Below are positions 53,109 to 62,560 of a stretch of DNA of 64,000 nt, piece by piece. Position 1 is the stretch's first letter. The number at the start of each line of letters is the position of its first letter. This stretch comes from Agapetus fuscipes (Eukaryota > Arthropoda > Insecta > Trichoptera > Glossosomatidae): the NCBI GenBank assembly GCA_951799405.1, contig OX637338.1, forward strand, positions 20,781,297 to 20,845,296, given 5' to 3'. The position numbers and the translations under genes are program-made. The notes below the pieces were generated by a model. It worked only from the letters and a program-made list of their open reading frames with translations, was not told the origin of the DNA and did not search any database.

Positions 53109-55870
53109 TGGGCGAAGATGAGCTATATCAGGAATTATGAATGGATCTCCCCTAGGATTCTCCTAGTAAGGATCAAGTACGACAGAACGAATTTTCTACT
53201 GATAGCATGCTATGCGCCAGTAGATTCAGAATGTATGGAGATTAAAAATGAATTCTGGGATATGCTTGACGATAAAATCAGAATGAAAGACAAAGAAGAA
53301 AAGGTGATTCTGCTTGGTGACATGAACGGATGGGTGGGTAGAAGAAAGGAAGAGTATGAAAGGGTAATAGGACCAAACGGAAGGGGTGTCATCAATGGCA
53401 GTGGGAGACGGCTTGTTGACATGTGTGTGGAGCATGGGATGTTTGTATCAAATACTTGGTATAAGCATAAAGACGTGCACACATACACGTGGTATGGGCC
53501 AAATACTCGCACAGTCATTGACTACATATGTATGGAAGAATGTATGAGAGGTGCCATAAGAGATGTCAGAGTCTACCAAGGTATATCCGTGGGCTCAGAC
53601 CATCATCTCTTGTGTGCAAAAGTAATGATAGGCGAAGTAAAAGATAGGAAAAGAACGAAAGTGATTAAGATGAAAAGAGTGAAAGTGGAAAAATTAGATG
53701 ATGAAAATGTCAGGAATGATTTTGAAGCTGAAGTAAGCCAGATTTTGAAATCGGATGAATGTAAGGAACTTGTGAAGAATGCATGTGTAGAAAAAATGTG
53801 GAAAACATTTAAAACATGTTTGGTTGAAAGCGCAAAGAAAGTATGCGGTGAAGTTACGATTGGGCATAAAAAAGGCAATGAATGGTGGAATGATCAGGTT
53901 AAACAAGCAGTGAAAGAGAAGAAAGAGAGCTATTTAAAATGGATTAATGACAGAAAGAATAAAGTGTTAGAGACTGAATACAAGGCGAAAAAATGGCTAG
54001 CGAAGAATGAAGTTCAAATGAGTAAGAGAAGAATGGAAGAAAAATTGAGTGAAAGAGCACAGAATGACTTCTCTGACAATAAAAAGATGTTCTGGAGCTG
54101 GGTGAGACAAAACAACGACAGTTGTAGGTCCACAACTCCGGGAATCAAAAATGTCAGCGGAGACATTCTGTGGAATAAAGACGATGTAAAAAAGAGATGG
54201 AAAGAATATTTTAACGAGGTTTTTGGTGAAGAAGAATGTGATTTAACTGTGAAAGGAGATTATGATGAGGGTAATGTTTTGAAAATATCGAAAGATGAAG
54301 TAAGAAAGGTCATAAAGGAATTAAAGAATGGGAAAGCTGCAAGTGTGGATGGTGTGAGACCTGAGATGATGAAAGCGGGGGGAGAATGTGTGATTGAATG
54401 GATGAAAGAGCTTTGCGAATTGTGTGTTAGTGTCAAGGAGGTTCCATCGGACTGGAGAGAGGCGGTCATTGTGCCAATTTACAAAGGTAAAGGTGACAAA
54501 AAAGACTGCCGTAACTTCAGACCGATTAGCCTTCTTAGTGTGCCAGGTAAAGTGCTATGCAAGATTCTTATCCATAGGGTAAGATTATCCACCCAGGAGA
54601 ATGTCTCAGATATACAATCTGGCTTTATGCCGGAAAGAGGTTGCGTAGACCAGATATTCGCGCTTCGACAGATAGTCGAAAAACAGCTAGCCGTAAATAA
54701 AAAGGTCTACGCGGCTTTCGTAGATCTTGAGAAAGCCTTCGACTCGGTGGATAGAAGTATGATGTGGTGTGTGCTTGAGAGGTATGGTGTGAACAAAGCA
54801 CTTCTGAACGCGATACGCGCCATCTATCTTAATAGCAGGGCGTGTGTCAGGGTGGATGGAGAATACAGCGAGTATTTTAATGTGTACAAGGGTGTGAGAC
54901 AGGGTTGCATAATGAGCCCATGGTTATTCAATATAATCATGGATCATTGTGTTAAACAAGCGAATCTGGAAGGGCATGGCATACAGATTGGAGAGAGAAA
55001 AGTCGGAGTTCTGCTTTATGCTGATGACGCAGTATTAATTGCTGATTCAGCAGCGGAACTTCAGGCAATGCTCTCTAGTCTGAACCATGCTCTGTGTGTG
55101 AACAAGTTGAAAATTAATGCAAGTAAGACGAAAGTACTGATTTTTGACAGAATGGATGAAAATGAAGAATGCACGCTCATGTTGAATGGTACGATAGTTG
55201 AAATTGTGGATGAATTTAGATACTTGGGAAGTATGTTTGAGAAGAATGGAAAGATGACAAGAGAACTTGAGAATAGGATGTGTAAGGGCAAGCAAGTGGT
55301 CGGTGCAATAGGAAGAATAGCAAAGAACAAGCGATTGACGATGGATCTGAGAATGGCGGTACACAATGGCATATTGTTACCGACTTTGATGTATGGAAGT
55401 GAAGCATGGACAGTGAATGATAGCGAAATGAGTAAAGTATGTACGGTGGAAATGAAGCATTTGAGAAGCATGACAGGAAAAACTCTGAGGGATAGAGTTA
55501 GGAATGAATGGGTAAAAAAAGAATGTAATTTGAAAGAGGATGTGAAAGTAAAGGTACAAAAGAATGTGATGAGATGGTTTGGGCATGTGGAAAGAATGAA
55601 CGATGATAGACTGACAAAGTATGTATACAAAGAAAGTGTGAAAGGAAAAAGAGGGAAGGGACGACCGAGAAAAGTATGGAGTGATCAGATTGAGGAGATT
55701 GTGAAAGAATGGGATATACAAAGTGAGCGTAAAAGAAGAAAATGCATGAAAAAGGTGATGGATATGAATGAATTGAAAGAGGTATGTAAGGATAGGAAAA
55801 AATGGAGGCAACTCTGCAGAGGCTCTGGCCACCCCTAGCGGAATGGCGACAGAGTTACAGTTACAGTTAC
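53109..55870 (+). mobile_element. RTE-like LINE in a mib1 intron, 5'-truncated
   Basis: The 3.6-kb intron between the RING 1 and RING 2 exons holds this LINE in the same orientation as mib1. Coding homology begins near 53109 within the endonuclease and the 3' end is GGCCACCCCTAGCGGAATGG followed by an ACAGTT repeat (55854-55870). Related truncated copies lie at 12594-14969 and, as other subfamilies, at 2872, 16855, 23955 and 34560. Confidence 0.85.
53118..55838 (+). CDS. RTE-like LINE ORF2: endonuclease (partial) and reverse transcriptase
   Basis: A 906-codon frame without stops. Residues ~30-160 are the C-terminal half of an AP-type endonuclease: LLGDMNGWVG, VIDYICM and GSDHHLL (catalytic D/N and the final H). 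Residues ~430-700 are the reverse transcriptase: NGKAASVDGVRPEMMKAGG, NFRPISLLSVPGKVLCKILI, FVDLEKAFDSVDRSMMWCVL, VRQGCIMSPWLFNIIMD and LLYADDAVLIADS (catalytic YADD). The C-terminus has MRWFGHVERMNDDRLTKYVY and GRPRKVWSDQ, typical of RTE-type proteins. The N-terminal endonuclease half is missing, with a TAA three codons before the first ATG, so it is a 5'-truncated copy, but coding is otherwise intact and hence young. Confidence 0.88.
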   Translation: MSYIRNYEWISPRILLVRIKYDRTNFLLIACYAPVDSECMEIKNEFWDMLDDKIRMKDKEEKVILLGDMNGWVGRRKEEYERVIGPNGRGVINGSGRRLVDMCVEHGMFVSNTWYKHKDVHTYTWYGPNTRTVIDYICMEECMRGAIRDVRVYQGISVGSDHHLLCAKVMIGEVKDRKRTKVIKMKRVKVEKLDDENVRNDFEAEVSQILKSDECKELVKNACVEKMWKTFKTCLVESAKKVCGEVTIGHKKGNEWWNDQVKQAVKEKKESYLKWINDRKNKVLETEYKAKKWLAKNEVQMSKRRMEEKLSERAQNDFSDNKKMFWSWVRQNNDSCRSTTPGIKNVSGDILWNKDDVKKRWKEYFNEVFGEEECDLTVKGDYDEGNVLKISKDEVRKVIKELKNGKAASVDGVRPEMMKAGGECVIEWMKELCELCVSVKEVPSDWREAVIVPIYKGKGDKKDCRNFRPISLLSVPGKVLCKILIHRVRLSTQENVSDIQSGFMPERGCVDQIFALRQIVEKQLAVNKKVYAAFVDLEKAFDSVDRSMMWCVLERYGVNKALLNAIRAIYLNSRACVRVDGEYSEYFNVYKGVRQGCIMSPWLFNIIMDHCVKQANLEGHGIQIGERKVGVLLYADDAVLIADSAAELQAMLSSLNHALCVNKLKINASKTKVLIFDRMDENEECTLMLNGTIVEIVDEFRYLGSMFEKNGKMTRELENRMCKGKQVVGAIGRIAKNKRLTMDLRMAVHNGILLPTLMYGSEAWTVNDSEMSKVCTVEMKHLRSMTGKTLRDRVRNEWVKKECNLKEDVKVKVQKNVMRWFGHVERMNDDRLTKYVYKESVKGKRGKGRPRKVWSDQIEEIVKEWDIQSERKRRKCMKKVMDMNELKEVCKDRKKWRQLCRGSGHP

Positions 55871-55889
55871 AGTATGTATTTCCATATAT

Positions 55890-56560
55890 GTACTTCAGTC
55901 AAGTTTCTTGGCGTCCATCTTAACAACACTCTTTATGAGTGTTCACAACAACTCACCTGTAACCCTTGTTTCTTTTACCTTAGACAAATAAGATGGATCA
56001 GAAATTGTTTTTTATTGGAAGCTGCTAAGGTCCTCATTGTGTTTTGTTGTTGTATCACAACTGGAATATTGTAATGATTTGTTCTAGGGCCTTCCAAGGT
56101 GTCAGCAATCTTGACAGCTGTCTGCCTCAAATGCTGCAGCCAAATTACTCTTGCGAGAAGAAAAACTGACCAGGTCTCTCCTCTGTTGCAGCGCCTTCAT
56201 TGCCTGCGCATCCCAGGGGGAAGTGAAAGCAAGATATGAGTCAGTATTTAACGCTCTCAGAAGAATTGCCCCATCCTGCTTGTGTGAGCTGCGTAGTCCA
56301 TCAAATAGATGACAAACTCTTAGTTCTCTGCGGGATGACTGTTAATAAGCTTCAATTGCCGTTTCGAAAGAACAGAATAGGGGACGGGCTTGTAATTTGG
56401 CTGGCCCATCCTGCTTGTTTGCCTGTGGAGTTAAGAACAGAGACTCTTGTTAGCAGGGTCGCTTAATCCTTTTTTCTGAGCAGAAGTTTTAACACATAAA
56501 AGAACCCTTTGTGTGACTAGCGCTGTATCAAACTGGCCAATGATGATTATTCCTATTACT
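55890..56560 (+). pseudogene. L2/CR1-like LINE C-terminal region, decayed
   Basis: Degraded version of 21183-21935: TCAAGTTTCTTGGCGTCCAT, GGGCCTTCCAAGGTGTCAGC, CTGTTGCAGCGCCTTCATTG, and a mutated tail AAAAGAACCCTTTGTGTGAC. Several frameshifts and stops. It ends about 20 bases before the RING 2 exon acceptor. Confidence 0.8.
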
Positions 56561-56582
56561 CAGAGAGTGGCTTAATTTGCAG

Positions 56583-56781
56583 GTAGGGGAGTGTGTTGTC
56601 TGCTCAGAAGCTCCCGCCACCGTGGTGTTCCGGCCGTGTGGAGACGTGTGTGCGTGCAGGGCGTGCGCACCCCTCATGCGCAAGTGCGTGGCCTGCCGCA
56701 CGCCCCTGGCGCCCCCACCCCCGCCCCCACCCCCTCTGCCCAACTCATTGTCACACAGCAACATCAACTTTAACATTAATG
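56583..56781 (+). CDS. mib1: mib1 exon: second RING finger
   Basis: Acceptor TTAATTTGCAG|GTAGGG with phase 0; donor AATG|GTAACA leaves one base of a split codon. It encodes [20 protein letters not shown] then [20 protein letters not shown], a Cys-rich RING matching Mib1 RING 2, where the His of other RINGs appears replaced ([10 protein letters not shown]; Asp at the expected His position). A proline run ([11 protein letters not shown]) and an Asn-rich tail follow. Joining the previous exon (SRIK) to VGECVVC reproduces the close RING 1-RING 2 spacing of the family. Confidence 0.93.
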
Positions 56782-57124
56782 GTAACAATTATTTCACTTT
56801 GAATATTATTTACTTTCTTGCGCCGCTTAAGGGCATTTTTGAATTCAGAACTTTTTTCTCAACAAGAAAACGTCAGTCTTGTGTGGAAATGCTAACCTTA
56901 GCAACCAATAACAAGCAAACAAAAAAATAAGATACCGTGCAGAGAATCTCCTCTGGATGTTGCTCAGGTTCTCCGAGATCTATGTGTAAGCAGCTTGGAG
57001 TGCTTGAGCTCTATAAACGAGGTACCATAAAGCCATCAATGGCTTGGCTCCACCTTATCTGACTGACATGATTTCGCCTGTTGAGATGGGTGTGAGGAGG
57101 CAGACACTCAGATCCGCGGGCGAT

Positions 57125-57257
57125 GGTGCAATCAATTTGCTAACACATGCGGCATGTGTTAGGGCGAAATTATACATATCTGCTTGTGGGAATGTATTTA
57201 ATATAAATCTTAAATGATATATATCTTTGCAGCTTAGATTAGATGAGATTAGATTAG
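57125..57257 (+). repeat. Family A dispersed repeat, 3' half, copy 27
   Basis: CAATTTGCTAACACATGCGG to CTTAGATTAGATGAGATTAG. 56782-57124 is intron with a possible L2-like C-terminal shadow at 57030-57110 (AINGLAPPYLTDMISPVEMG). Confidence 0.7.
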
Positions 57258-57535
57258 AAACCGAACACATTTAATGAAATTTGAATATGGAACAAAAATC
57301 TGTCAATTAGATGAAGTTGGAAATGATCAATTTCCCATATAAAAACGACGTTCAGCATTTCACAAATTTAAACATGTTCTGCGTTATTTTATCAACTTTT
57401 TTGTACGCTATAACCCTTCCCAGATTACGTACTTTATTCTGAAACGAAAGACAGCCAAAACCGTTGAGTCCTTCACCATTTTATCGCATTACCAACGAAC
57501 GCTTTTTTGGTTTTATAAGTATAGATAGATAGATA
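57258..57535. repeat. Dispersed repeat F, copy 2
   Basis: Close match of 23124-23405, abutting the family A tail directly. Confidence 0.7.
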
Positions 57536-57723
57536 CATGGATTACCAGATAAATGCACATTTTTTTTCTATTTTCAATGAGAAAACACTAAAAAAGAGTA
57601 AAAATCCTGTAGTTTAGAAGTTTGTCATGAGTATTCCCTAATAATTAGTTCACTTACTATGAGATCAGTTTCAAGGTTTCAAGTTTAGGATGGCGTGTTG
57701 AAGTGCTGCTTGTCATGTTCCAG

Positions 57724-57968
57724 TAAACACGGAGATGGCTCCCAGCAACTTGGCTCAGGTCCAAGCTAACAAAGGCCAGCCGGCGCCCACCGTGTCCTCC
57801 AGCCTGTCGCAGCCTGTGATGAACAATGGCTTCCGTGACACGAGCAACACGAGCAGCACGGGCAACACGGGCAGCGGCAGCAGCAGTGTGCCAACTGCAG
57901 CAGGGCCCTCTCTCCCGCCCACTGATGTGCAGAAACTTCAGCAGCAGCTGCAGGACATCAAGGAACAG
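57724..57968 (+). CDS. mib1: mib1 exon: linker and coiled coil before RING 3
   Basis: Acceptor TGTTCCAG|TA completes a Val codon; donor GAACAG|GTCACT leaves phase 0. It encodes a low-complexity Ser/Asn/Gly/Thr stretch (NTSSTGNTGSGSSSVPTAAG) and then DVQKLQQQLQDIKEQ, the short coiled-coil that precedes the last RING in Mib1. The linker is poorly conserved between species, as expected; the coiled coil and phases secure the call. Confidence 0.92.
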
Positions 57969-58097
57969 GTCACTGGCGTCAGCATATGCCTCTTCTCATT
58001 CCATCTGCCTTAGCTGCATCCTCATGAGACATCCAAGAGATGATCTTTTTAGCACCCTAGTGTGCATGGCCGTTCTTTATATAATAGAGCAAATCTA

Positions 58098-58325
58098 TGT
58101 TCCTTGACTTATAGGTTGGTATGAGGCTGACCACCCGTACTGTAAATAATGGCTCACTTTGCCAATGTCACCCCTGTTTCAGGGAAGGTCGGCAAGAGTT
58201 GCTTGGCTAATGTTACATTTGAGATTGGGTTATTATGGTGTAAGTCCACATGCGCCATATGTGAGCGCAAATTTCTATGTGTCTGCTTGTGAGAATGCAT
58301 GTAATATGAATCTTAAATGTAATGC
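58098..58325 (+). repeat. Family A dispersed repeat, copy 28
   Basis: GTTCCTTGACTTATAGGTTG to GAATGCATGTAATATGAATC, then it runs into the end of a reverse composite SINE. Confidence 0.8.
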
Positions 58326-58820
58326 AACTGCAACTAAGCTATACATATAGTGTAACTTCTTGCCTGCATTATCTCCGAAGGGGTCGCATGTGGCGATTCG
58401 GGATCTATTTATTTTTACGGGTAAGGGGGCCGGCCTCACACCAACCACTTTCAGTTGAAGTGGGGGTTTCCCAGCTCCCGGGGGGGCTGGTTCTCATTTC
58501 TTGTGAAGGCTGAGTAAACCTTGAGATCGAACCCTTGCTCTCGGCATTAAATGCAAGCATTTTACCAATTGAGCTATCGACCTTTTTACTAGCTTGGTCG
58601 TTGTTGCTACAAAGCGCCAATTCTCAAGCAAGACCCAGTTGCTGTAAGGCTGGATGTACTTTTGGTGACCGGTCATTGACAATGTTTTATGAATTTTTCA
58701 ACCCAGCGAAGAGTAAATTTGAAAATATAAATGGTATATTATTTTGTGCTCCGCCGGAATTCGAATCCACAACTTTCCATTCAGAGTCCGAAGTGCTACC
58801 ACTGAACTACGGACCGGTCA
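58326..58820 (-). repeat. Composite S2+S1 SINE, complete
   Basis: On the - strand: S2 tRNA-like head (GACCGGTCCGTAGTTCAGTG, GTGGATTCGAATTCCGGCGG), S2 body, junction GCTAGTAAAAAGGTCGATAG, S1 head (GATAGCTCAATTGGTAAAAT, GGTTCGATCTC) and S1 body ending TGTATAGCTTAGTTGC. Two tRNA-like promoters in one unit. Confidence 0.8.
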
Positions 58821-58895
58821 TAATAATCTTTGCAACTTTTACTGGTATATTTGAAGTGTGGATACTTTGTTTGAAGTGAATTGTGTTTGTTGCAG

Positions 58896-59036
58896 ACCAT
58901 GTGTCCGGTGTGCTTGGACCGCCTCAAGAACATGATCTTCCTGTGCGGCCACGGCATGTGCCAGATGTGTGGAGACCGCATGACCGTGTGCCCCATCTGC
59001 CGCAAGCAGATCGACAAGCGTATTCTGCTCTACTGA
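58896..59036 (+). CDS. mib1: mib1 last coding exon: third RING finger and stop
   Basis: Acceptor TGTTTGTTGCAG|ACC with phase 0; stop TGA at 59034-59036. It encodes [20 protein letters not shown], then [20 protein letters not shown] and KRILLY at the C-terminus. The [18 protein letters not shown] core and terminal KRILLY are diagnostic for Mib1; this RING recruits the E2 enzyme and is essential for ligand ubiquitination. All C3HC4 residues are present. Confidence 0.97.
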   Translation, partial: TMCPVCLDRLKNMIFLCGHGMCQMCGDRMTVCPICRKQIDKRILLY

Positions 59037-59730
59037 CGAGACTCCTCCTACCTTGTCCCACAGGCCTTCAGAATGCAACCATTCCACAAATTAATCATTT
59101 CACCTGTGAAAGTTGATAGTTTAAGGATACAATATGAAGTCTCATTAAGCTTTCATGGCTGGGTATAGTTGTTGAAGTTTGTATGTTGCTCTTTGTTGAT
59201 TTGTAGTCCAATGAATGGCCCATGGATCTCTAATTGCGGTACAGTGAACAACTCATGAGCCATGTATCTCTAAGTTGCAAAGATATGTTACATTGGAGAT
59301 TCACATTACATGCATTCTCACAACCAGACACATACAAGTTCGCGCTTGCACATGCCTCATGTGAACCTACAACATAAAAACCAAATCTCAAATGGACATA
59401 CACCCTGCAACTCTTGCCGTCCTTCCCTGAGACAGGGGTGACATTGGCAAAGTGAACCATTTTTACAGCATGGGTGGTCAGCCGCATACCAACCTATAAG
59501 TCAAGGAATGGATCTCCAATTGCAGTCCAATCGACAACTTATGGGCGATGAATCTCTAATTGTAGTCCAATGGACAACTTATGGGCCAAATAAATAAAAT
59601 TTCTGGCTGATCATGGGAAATACCTGGTGTCCCATCAGAGATAAATGTCTTTTTATACAAATATGGGAATATTTTATATATTATATAACTTGCAGCTAAG
59701 TGGTACAATCGAAAGATTGAATAAACTTTC
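59037..59730 (+). other. mib1 3' UTR with candidate polyadenylation signals
   Basis: AATAAA at 59589-59594 and 59593-59598, and again at 59720-59725. A reverse family A copy lies inside the presumed UTR. A short tandem motif (CTCTAATTGC-AGTCCAATGGAC and variants) recurs at 59200-59585. Confidence 0.55.
59250..59512 (-). repeat. Family A dispersed repeat, copy 29 (in mib1 3' UTR)
   Basis: Reverse orientation: TCTAAGTTGCAAAGATATGT to CCAACCTATAAGTCAAGGAA, very like copies 240 and 42398. Confidence 0.85.
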
Positions 59731-59790
59731 CTAATATAAAATTGTACTTTTATTACATTAAAAAAAAGTTTAAGTATTTCTCAATATTCT

Positions 59791-59796
59791 TTATTT
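59791..59796 (-). terminator. Candidate mRpL15 polyadenylation signal
   Basis: TTTATT on + is AATAAA on -, about 200 bases past the mRpL15 stop codon. Confidence 0.45.
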
Positions 59797-59998
59797 AAAA
59801 AAAACAATTAAAGCCTTCAAATGAATTATTATTGTAATCCAGCTCTATTGGTGTATTGTTATCTTGTTAAAGTGCTAGGTTGGCCCGCCTGAGTCCACCC
59901 TGCATATCATATCCTTATTTCTGTACTTACACAGCTCAGTGAAGGTATTCACCATAACTCACAGTAACTTTGAAGATGTATGTGGGAGCACATGTACT

Positions 59999-60775
59999 TT
60001 ATGAATAATAGAATTCTTGGAGATATTTATCCTTGGGCTTTAGAATAGATTGGTCTGGGAGGTTTATAACCCAGCCGGGTTCCAGTCCCAAAAATATTTG
60101 TTTTGGATCCTTCTTAACGGTGAGGAGATTGTAGTCCGGGTCTTGTTCGAGAACAGGAAGAACATACCCATACTTCTGGGCTAAAACTAGCCGCTGCTGT
60201 GAAACCAGCTGGGGATTTGCAAGGTATCCACGGAAAGCTGGATCTGTGTAGTAAGGTACAACATCGGGCGGGGGCGGGGCTCGCTTGGGGAGAGCCTCCC
60301 CCCGCCTGAAGAAGCCTCGGGGGTCTGCCATGATGAACAGGGAGTGAGGATCGTAATAAGCAGTGGTGATAGTGCCCCCTTGGCGCTCTATAGCTGCGAT
60401 CACAGTCTCTGTCGTCCACTGCACCTCCAGATTGAGTTTAGCCGTGAAGCAATCGGCCCCATCGTCAGTGAGCTGCACACCTGCATGCTTCTGGCTTGGA
60501 CTGATGTGGTACAGCCCTGTGCGCAGCAGAGCCACCAGGTCCACCGGGGCGGAGACATCCAGGCGCCCCGTGTCCACCATAGTCTGCAGGGTCAGGAGGG
60601 ACAGGGGGGGATATTGGCGTTTCAGGTGATGTCCTTTGTAGTAAGGTTCAAATCCAAATCGCAAATAGAAGGGTGTGTTCCCGGTCTCGTAGCCCAGGCG
60701 AGGGAAGTTCAAGTGGTTGGACTTCATGCCGTTGCCACGCCTGTCCCCACCATGCTGGCCTCGGCGGTTCCTCAT
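59999..60775 (-). CDS. mRpL15: Mitochondrial ribosomal protein L15, last coding exon
   Basis: 258 codons plus TAA. The exon starts after a - strand TTTCAG acceptor (60777-60776) with phase 0. It begins MRNRRGQHGGDRRGNGMKSN, the glycine/arginine-rich loop of uL15 proteins, followed by RLGYETGNTPFYLRFGFEPY, YPPLSLLTLQTMVDTGRLDV and GVQLTDDGADCFTAKLNLEV: all conserved in animal MRPL15. The C-terminal mitochondria-specific extension contains VSQQRLVLAQKYGYVLPVLE. The product is a large-subunit mitoribosome component. About 30-40 N-terminal residues, with the targeting sequence, must lie in an upstream exon not found between 60776 and 64000. The Met at the exon start is internal, not the initiator. 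Confidence 0.95.
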   Translation of the reverse strand: MRNRRGQHGGDRRGNGMKSNHLNFPRLGYETGNTPFYLRFGFEPYYKGHHLKRQYPPLSLLTLQTMVDTGRLDVSAPVDLVALLRTGLYHISPSQKHAGVQLTDDGADCFTAKLNLEVQWTTETVIAAIERQGGTITTAYYDPHSLFIMADPRGFFRRGEALPKRAPPPPDVVPYYTDPAFRGYLANPQLVSQQRLVLAQKYGYVLPVLEQDPDYNLLTVKKDPKQIFLGLEPGWVINLPDQSILKPKDKYLQEFYYS

Positions 60776-61111
60776 CTGAAATGCCAAACAAGCATAAGTA
60801 ACTGATAGTTAACGGCAAGTTATAGATACACGGAATTCGTAACAAAACGTAAAATTCGTAATCTGTTGATAAATGTCGTAACTAAATAAGGTCAGCAATT
60901 TTTTATAATGTTTAACTTTCACTGTGTTCCGGCAGATGTGCTAACAAAAATAATCATATTTTTTCTACAATTCCACACTAAGACGACCAGACCCTACCAA
61001 TACATAGATATTTTGCACTCTGTCTGCTATCCGGTCTGTGGCATACTGTCAAACGTAGGGAGCTCCAAATCGATGTTATTTAAAAAAGTAAAAAATAGGC
61101 TGATTTATTTG
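60776..61111 (-). other. mRpL15 intron, no further feature
   Basis: AT-rich, no recognisable first exon on the - strand. A ~60-codon - strand stretch around 61000-61080 (IWSSLRLTVCHRPDSRQS) may be retroelement debris. Confidence 0.45.
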
Positions 61112-61219
61112 GTGAGCGCTGTTTTTATGTGTATCACACCTCAAGAGCCCTCTGCGAGCTTGGTCGTCGCTCTAGAAAGCGCCAATTCTCAAGAAAGACC
61201 CAGTTGCTGTAAGGCTGGA

Positions 61220-61714
61220 CAGGGCTGTAGCTAGAGTCGAATTTGATGTAGGGCAGCATTGGTTACAAGTAGGGCGGAAGTAAAAAAAATATCATAATAT
61301 CTGCCCTCGAAGCACGGGTCAGTGATGTACATGGTGATTTTTTGTTTTCCCACAAAATAATAAAGTAATGAGAATTTTGAAAAAAAAAACACGTAAGTAC
61401 AAATTATTTGGTTAACCAAAAATATTTAAAAAAAAAAATGTGAAATCTCTCCATTAACATAATAATAAAAATATTTAAAACATCTGAGTTTTACGATTCC
61501 CCATGTTATTAAAAATGCGAAGAACTTCGTTCAGATCAACTGATTTTGTTTAAACTGATCTGCGTAAAGTTTGGTTAATTTCTACATTTTTTTTATCTCA
61601 AGCTATGAACAAACAATTTAATTATAATAATTTGTCTTAGTTTTTGGTATTTTTAAGGTAGGGCATTGCCCCACAATGCCTCCCCCCCCCCCCCCCCCCC
61701 TAGTTACGGCTGTG
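61220..61714. mobile_element. 495-bp hAT-like MITE in an S2 SINE
   Basis: The 8-bp duplication AGGCTGGA flanks it (61212-61219, 61715-61722). Ends CAGGGCTGTAGCTAG and CTAGTTACGGCTGTG are imperfect inverted repeats (CAG-starting, hAT style). A run of about 20 C occurs at 61682-61700. Confidence 0.7.
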
Positions 61715-61732
61715 AGGCTGGATAGACCTTTT

Positions 61733-61979
61733 CGCACGTTTAATAATACAGAGCAATAACTAAAAAATTGGGAAAGTCGAGATTTTATAATAAAACGCAA
61801 GAACAATGCGAGAAGAATAAGTAGAATGCGACAGCCGTTAAATTTGGACGAATATGACCGAGATAAAAAATCGGTCGCCTTTTTCATCCCATACAAGTTG
61901 TACTGGCTGTCTGAACTTCAAACGTGATTTCCCAACATTCTTATTTTTTGAGTTATTGCTCTTTATTATTAAGCGTACG
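61733..61979. mobile_element. 247-bp MITE in the same S2 SINE
   Basis: CGCACGTTTAATAATACAGA and TTTATTATTAAGCGTACG are imperfect inverted ends extending through GAGCAATAACT. TTTT flanks both sides; the true duplication length is ambiguous. Confidence 0.6.
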
Positions 61980-62404
61980 TTTTGATGACCGGTCTTTGGT
62001 CAAGGTTTATGAATTTTCAACCCAGCCGAGCAAATTTGAAAATATAGATGTTTTTTTTTTGCTCCACCGGGAATCGAACCCACAACCTTCCATTCAGAGT
62101 TCGAAGTGTTACTACTGAACTACAAACCTGTCACAATTAACTGTTAATTTTATTTTGAAATCTTTGAATTGTTTTGAAAATAATACAAAATGTATATATT
62201 AAGTTTTGGAGCTATCCCATCAATATACAAAAAAAAACATTGCAGTGTGTGTTTTTTCGCCGCTACACAAACCACATGCACATATTTTTTATCACTCACA
62301 AGGGTTGACGCAAATGCAGTCTGTCAACATAAATTAATATTATTTAAAGAGAGATCAAATGAGTAAGTTTAGAGAAAACAATGCCTTTATCTATTAATCT
62401 TTAC

Positions 62405-62535
62405 TAGTTGTTTGGTATGAGGCTGACCCCCATACTGAAACAAACTTGGTTCACTTTTGCAATTGCCACCCCGATTTTAAAACACGGCGTTAAGAGTTGC
62501 TAAGTTCATGTTCATGTGAGATTTGATTTATTTTG
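62405..62535 (+). repeat. Family A-like fragment, copy 30 (diverged)
   Basis: TTGTTTGGTATGAGGCTGAC and TTGGTTCACTTTTGCAATTG: the 5' half of a subfamily B-like copy. 62136-62404 shows no gene. Confidence 0.6.
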
Positions 62536-62560
62536 TAGGAACCTACACATAAAAAGGCAC

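Larger units (their letters stand above)
61112..62135 (-). repeat. S2 SINE split by two MITEs
   Basis: S2 3' part at 61112-61219 (GGTGAGCGCTGTTTTTATGT to GTTGCTGTAAGGCTGGA), a short middle (61723-61732) and the 5' part at 61984-62135 (ATGACCGGTCTTTGGTCAAG; B-box complement GGGAATCGAACCC). The intervening blocks are separate insertions. Confidence 0.8.

Noticed and set aside
53109..55838. Host gene encoding a 906-residue protein
   Set aside because: It is a LINE endonuclease/RT with truncated relatives elsewhere in the window and lies inside a mib1 intron.
2036..59487. Many 60-80-codon frames beginning MRLTTHTVKNGSLCQCHPCF or MVHFANVTPVSGKDGKS
   Set aside because: Each lies within a family A repeat copy; frames differ between copies and carry stops and shifts. 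It is repeat sequence, not a gene family.
59999..60787. mRpL15 initiating at the Met at 60787
   Set aside because: The first four codons (MAFQ) read through a TTTCAG splice acceptor; homology starts after it, and a mitochondrial targeting N-terminus is missing.
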